The notes beneath the pieces were generated by a model that ran no database searches, was not told where the DNA came from, and saw nothing but the letters and a program-made list of their open reading frames with translations. Of a stretch of DNA of 15,045 nucleotides, positions 13,971-15,045 are shown in pieces; the stretch's first letter is position 1, and each line of letters begins with the position of its first letter. Location: positions 1-15,045 of the forward strand of contig JAOUOK010000005.1 in assembly GCA_029880425.1 (NCBI GenBank). The letters are read 5' to 3'. Origin of the DNA: Gammaproteobacteria bacterium (GTDB lineage Bacteria > Pseudomonadota > Gammaproteobacteria > UBA6429 > Thiohalophilaceae). The position numbers and the translations under genes were made by a program.

Positions 13971-14630
13971 ATGCGCGCTTTATTGTATATAGCACTTATG
14001 TTTTCCCTTAGCGCATGCCAAGTCCTACCTCATGTTATAGGGTTGGCGCATTATTACGGTCTGGAATCAGATACCTTTGATTATCCTTGTGATGGCTACA
14101 TTGAGAGTGGCGAAAGAGTTAAAACAATGGGGGTTGCTTTAACACTTCCAGACGCAAAATGCTGGAGAGTAACCAAAGTAAAGTCAATTTCCTTGACAAA
14201 TTATGCTAGCCGCGTCAAACAAACAGGTGAAAAAATTGATATATTCGTTAGTAGGTACAAAACCCCATCTGACTCAATTACTAAAGAAAAGTTTTATGAG
14301 GTGGTAAAAGATAAATACTCTAATATTTCAATCCCGGTGAATCATAAAATGATAATGAGTAACTATGAAATATATAAAGGTAAGCCGGAAATCTGTGTAG
14401 CACATCAGGATTATAAGGAAGAATATGGTGCTTCGCCTGAAGTTGGTGCCAAAAATGTTCTTATCAAGATTTATGATTCACATAGGCTTTCATGCATTCA
14501 CCCTTACATACCATCTGTTTGGATGAGCGTGTCGATAGTAAGAAGGTCAACATCTTTAGTTGTTTCTTCTGATGAGTTTAATTCTATGATAATCCCTTTC
14601 TTTGAATCGGTCACATTTAGCGAACTTTAG
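13971..14630 (+). CDS. Hypothetical lipoprotein, distant relative of the 5985-6557 lipoprotein
   Basis: 219 residues from ATG 13971, chosen because GGAG at 13961-13964 lies 6 bases upstream; a TTG one codon earlier is also in frame. The signal ends in a LSAC lipobox with Cys 16. The mature protein has a further Cys pair near the N-terminus (C40, C64) and another at C142 and C175. Motifs LTLPDAKCWRVTK (about 58-70), EICVAH, LSCIHP and the terminal VTFSEL line up in order and spacing with SLPEEEGWSVVK, ESCIQH, FTCRHP and LYFTEL of the lipoprotein at 5985-6557. No known family recognised. It starts 3 bp after the micro-lipoprotein stop and is probably coupled to it. Confidence 0.82.
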   Translation: MRALLYIALMFSLSACQVLPHVIGLAHYYGLESDTFDYPCDGYIESGERVKTMGVALTLPDAKCWRVTKVKSISLTNYASRVKQTGEKIDIFVSRYKTPSDSITKEKFYEVVKDKYSNISIPVNHKMIMSNYEIYKGKPEICVAHQDYKEEYGASPEVGAKNVLIKIYDSHRLSCIHPYIPSVWMSVSIVRRSTSLVVSSDEFNSMIIPFFESVTFSEL

Positions 14631-14842
14631 GCATGCATTTTAGTCTCCTTTTTGATTATCTATAGTGACTTCGAAGACTAAGATTATAAATTTATGTGCT
14701 GCCGATTCGAACAATCCTCTTCACAATTTTATTTTGGATACTTGTATCTTTAGTTACTGACGGTAGTTGATAATCGAATAGTTTCTTATGGCTGAAAGTA
14801 GACGTTTACAATAATTTCTTGCAAACCTATCTAAGTGTTTAA
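14631..14842. other. AT-rich spacer without identifiable features
   Basis: I see no gene, no terminator with a T run after the lipoprotein, and no promoter I would defend. The only local symmetry is a CTTCGAAG palindrome near 14670. The dispersed repeat begins at its right edge. Confidence 0.5.
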
Positions 14843-15045
14843 TTCCCGTTAGACGATGCCGAGTTACGAAAAGAAAAACAGGATTTAAGCGAGCGTTTGT
14901 CTGAGGGCGGCTCGAAGCGGAGCTTAGCCCGAGTTCGCGAGTGCCTGTTTTTCTTGAGAAGCGAGGATATTGGAATTGGAAATTCCAACGAGTCTTAGGG
15001 TACCTTTCTTTTTGGTTACTTTTGCTCGGACAAGCAAGAAAAAGT
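14843..15045 (-). repeat. Dispersed structured repeat, copy 2 (inverted, cut by the window end)
   Basis: Read on the minus strand it reproduces copy 1 element by element: the start of the AAAGTAAC-type palindrome (15014-15045, truncated), TTGGAATT/AATTCCAA (14970-14977/14981-14988), the 12-bp stem AAGAAAAACAGG (14871-14882) / CCTGTTTTTCTT (14944-14955) around a core containing CGCGAACTCGGGC, and the end TTCCCGTTAGAC (14843-14854). Identity to copy 1 is partial, but the stems are kept, including one compensatory base-pair change. No transposase is encoded. Confidence 0.8.

Overview
The window looks like a piece of a gammaproteobacterial chromosome with moderate to low GC. The polA / engB / cytochrome c4 neighbourhood is typical of that class. 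The presence of System II cytochrome c maturation genes (resB-ccsB) rather than a ccm cluster suggests a respiratory marine, sulfur-oxidising or methylotrophic type of gammaproteobacterium. The exact genus cannot be read from the sequence.

Layout. 1-546 (minus) is the 5' part of a LOG/TIGR00730-family gene that runs off the left edge. It is divergent from polA (683-3415, plus), a complete DNA polymerase I. polA is followed by a DUF898/YjgN-like membrane protein and a membrane-anchored M48 zinc metalloprotease, which are almost certainly co-transcribed, and then by a small lipoprotein gene ending at a strong terminator (6612-6640).

Next comes a gene-free stretch of about 800 bases before engB (minus, 7362-7991). 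It is far from empty. Two successive transcription-unit-like segments (about 6692-6813 and 6893-7033) each fold as a series of hairpins with C-rich loops and end in a GC-rich terminator with 8-9 T. A sigma-E-like promoter precedes the first; a sigma-70-like promoter with an exact 10-bp tandem repeat precedes the second. The neighbourhood between polA and engB is where Spot 42 (enterobacteria) and the sigma-22-dependent ErsA (Pseudomonas) sit, so I interpret these as a tandem pair of small regulatory RNAs.

8214-9144 (plus) encodes a short monoheme cytochrome c5-type protein and a diheme cytochrome c4, closed by a terminator. Then come resB and ccsB (9267-12477), the System II heme-ligation machinery that would mature those two cytochromes.

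The right end is accessory in character. Two inverted copies of a structured, roughly 200-bp dispersed repeat (12531-12736 and 14843 to the window end) bracket about 2.1 kb. The bracketed segment carries a DJ-1/PfpI-family gene, a 20-codon micro-lipoprotein gene and a lipoprotein gene. That last lipoprotein looks like a distant homologue of the lipoprotein downstream of the M48 protease. I judge the tandem sRNA locus, the micro-lipoprotein and the inverted repeat cassette to be the points most worth a second look. I saw no tRNA, rRNA, CRISPR array, transposase or integrase.
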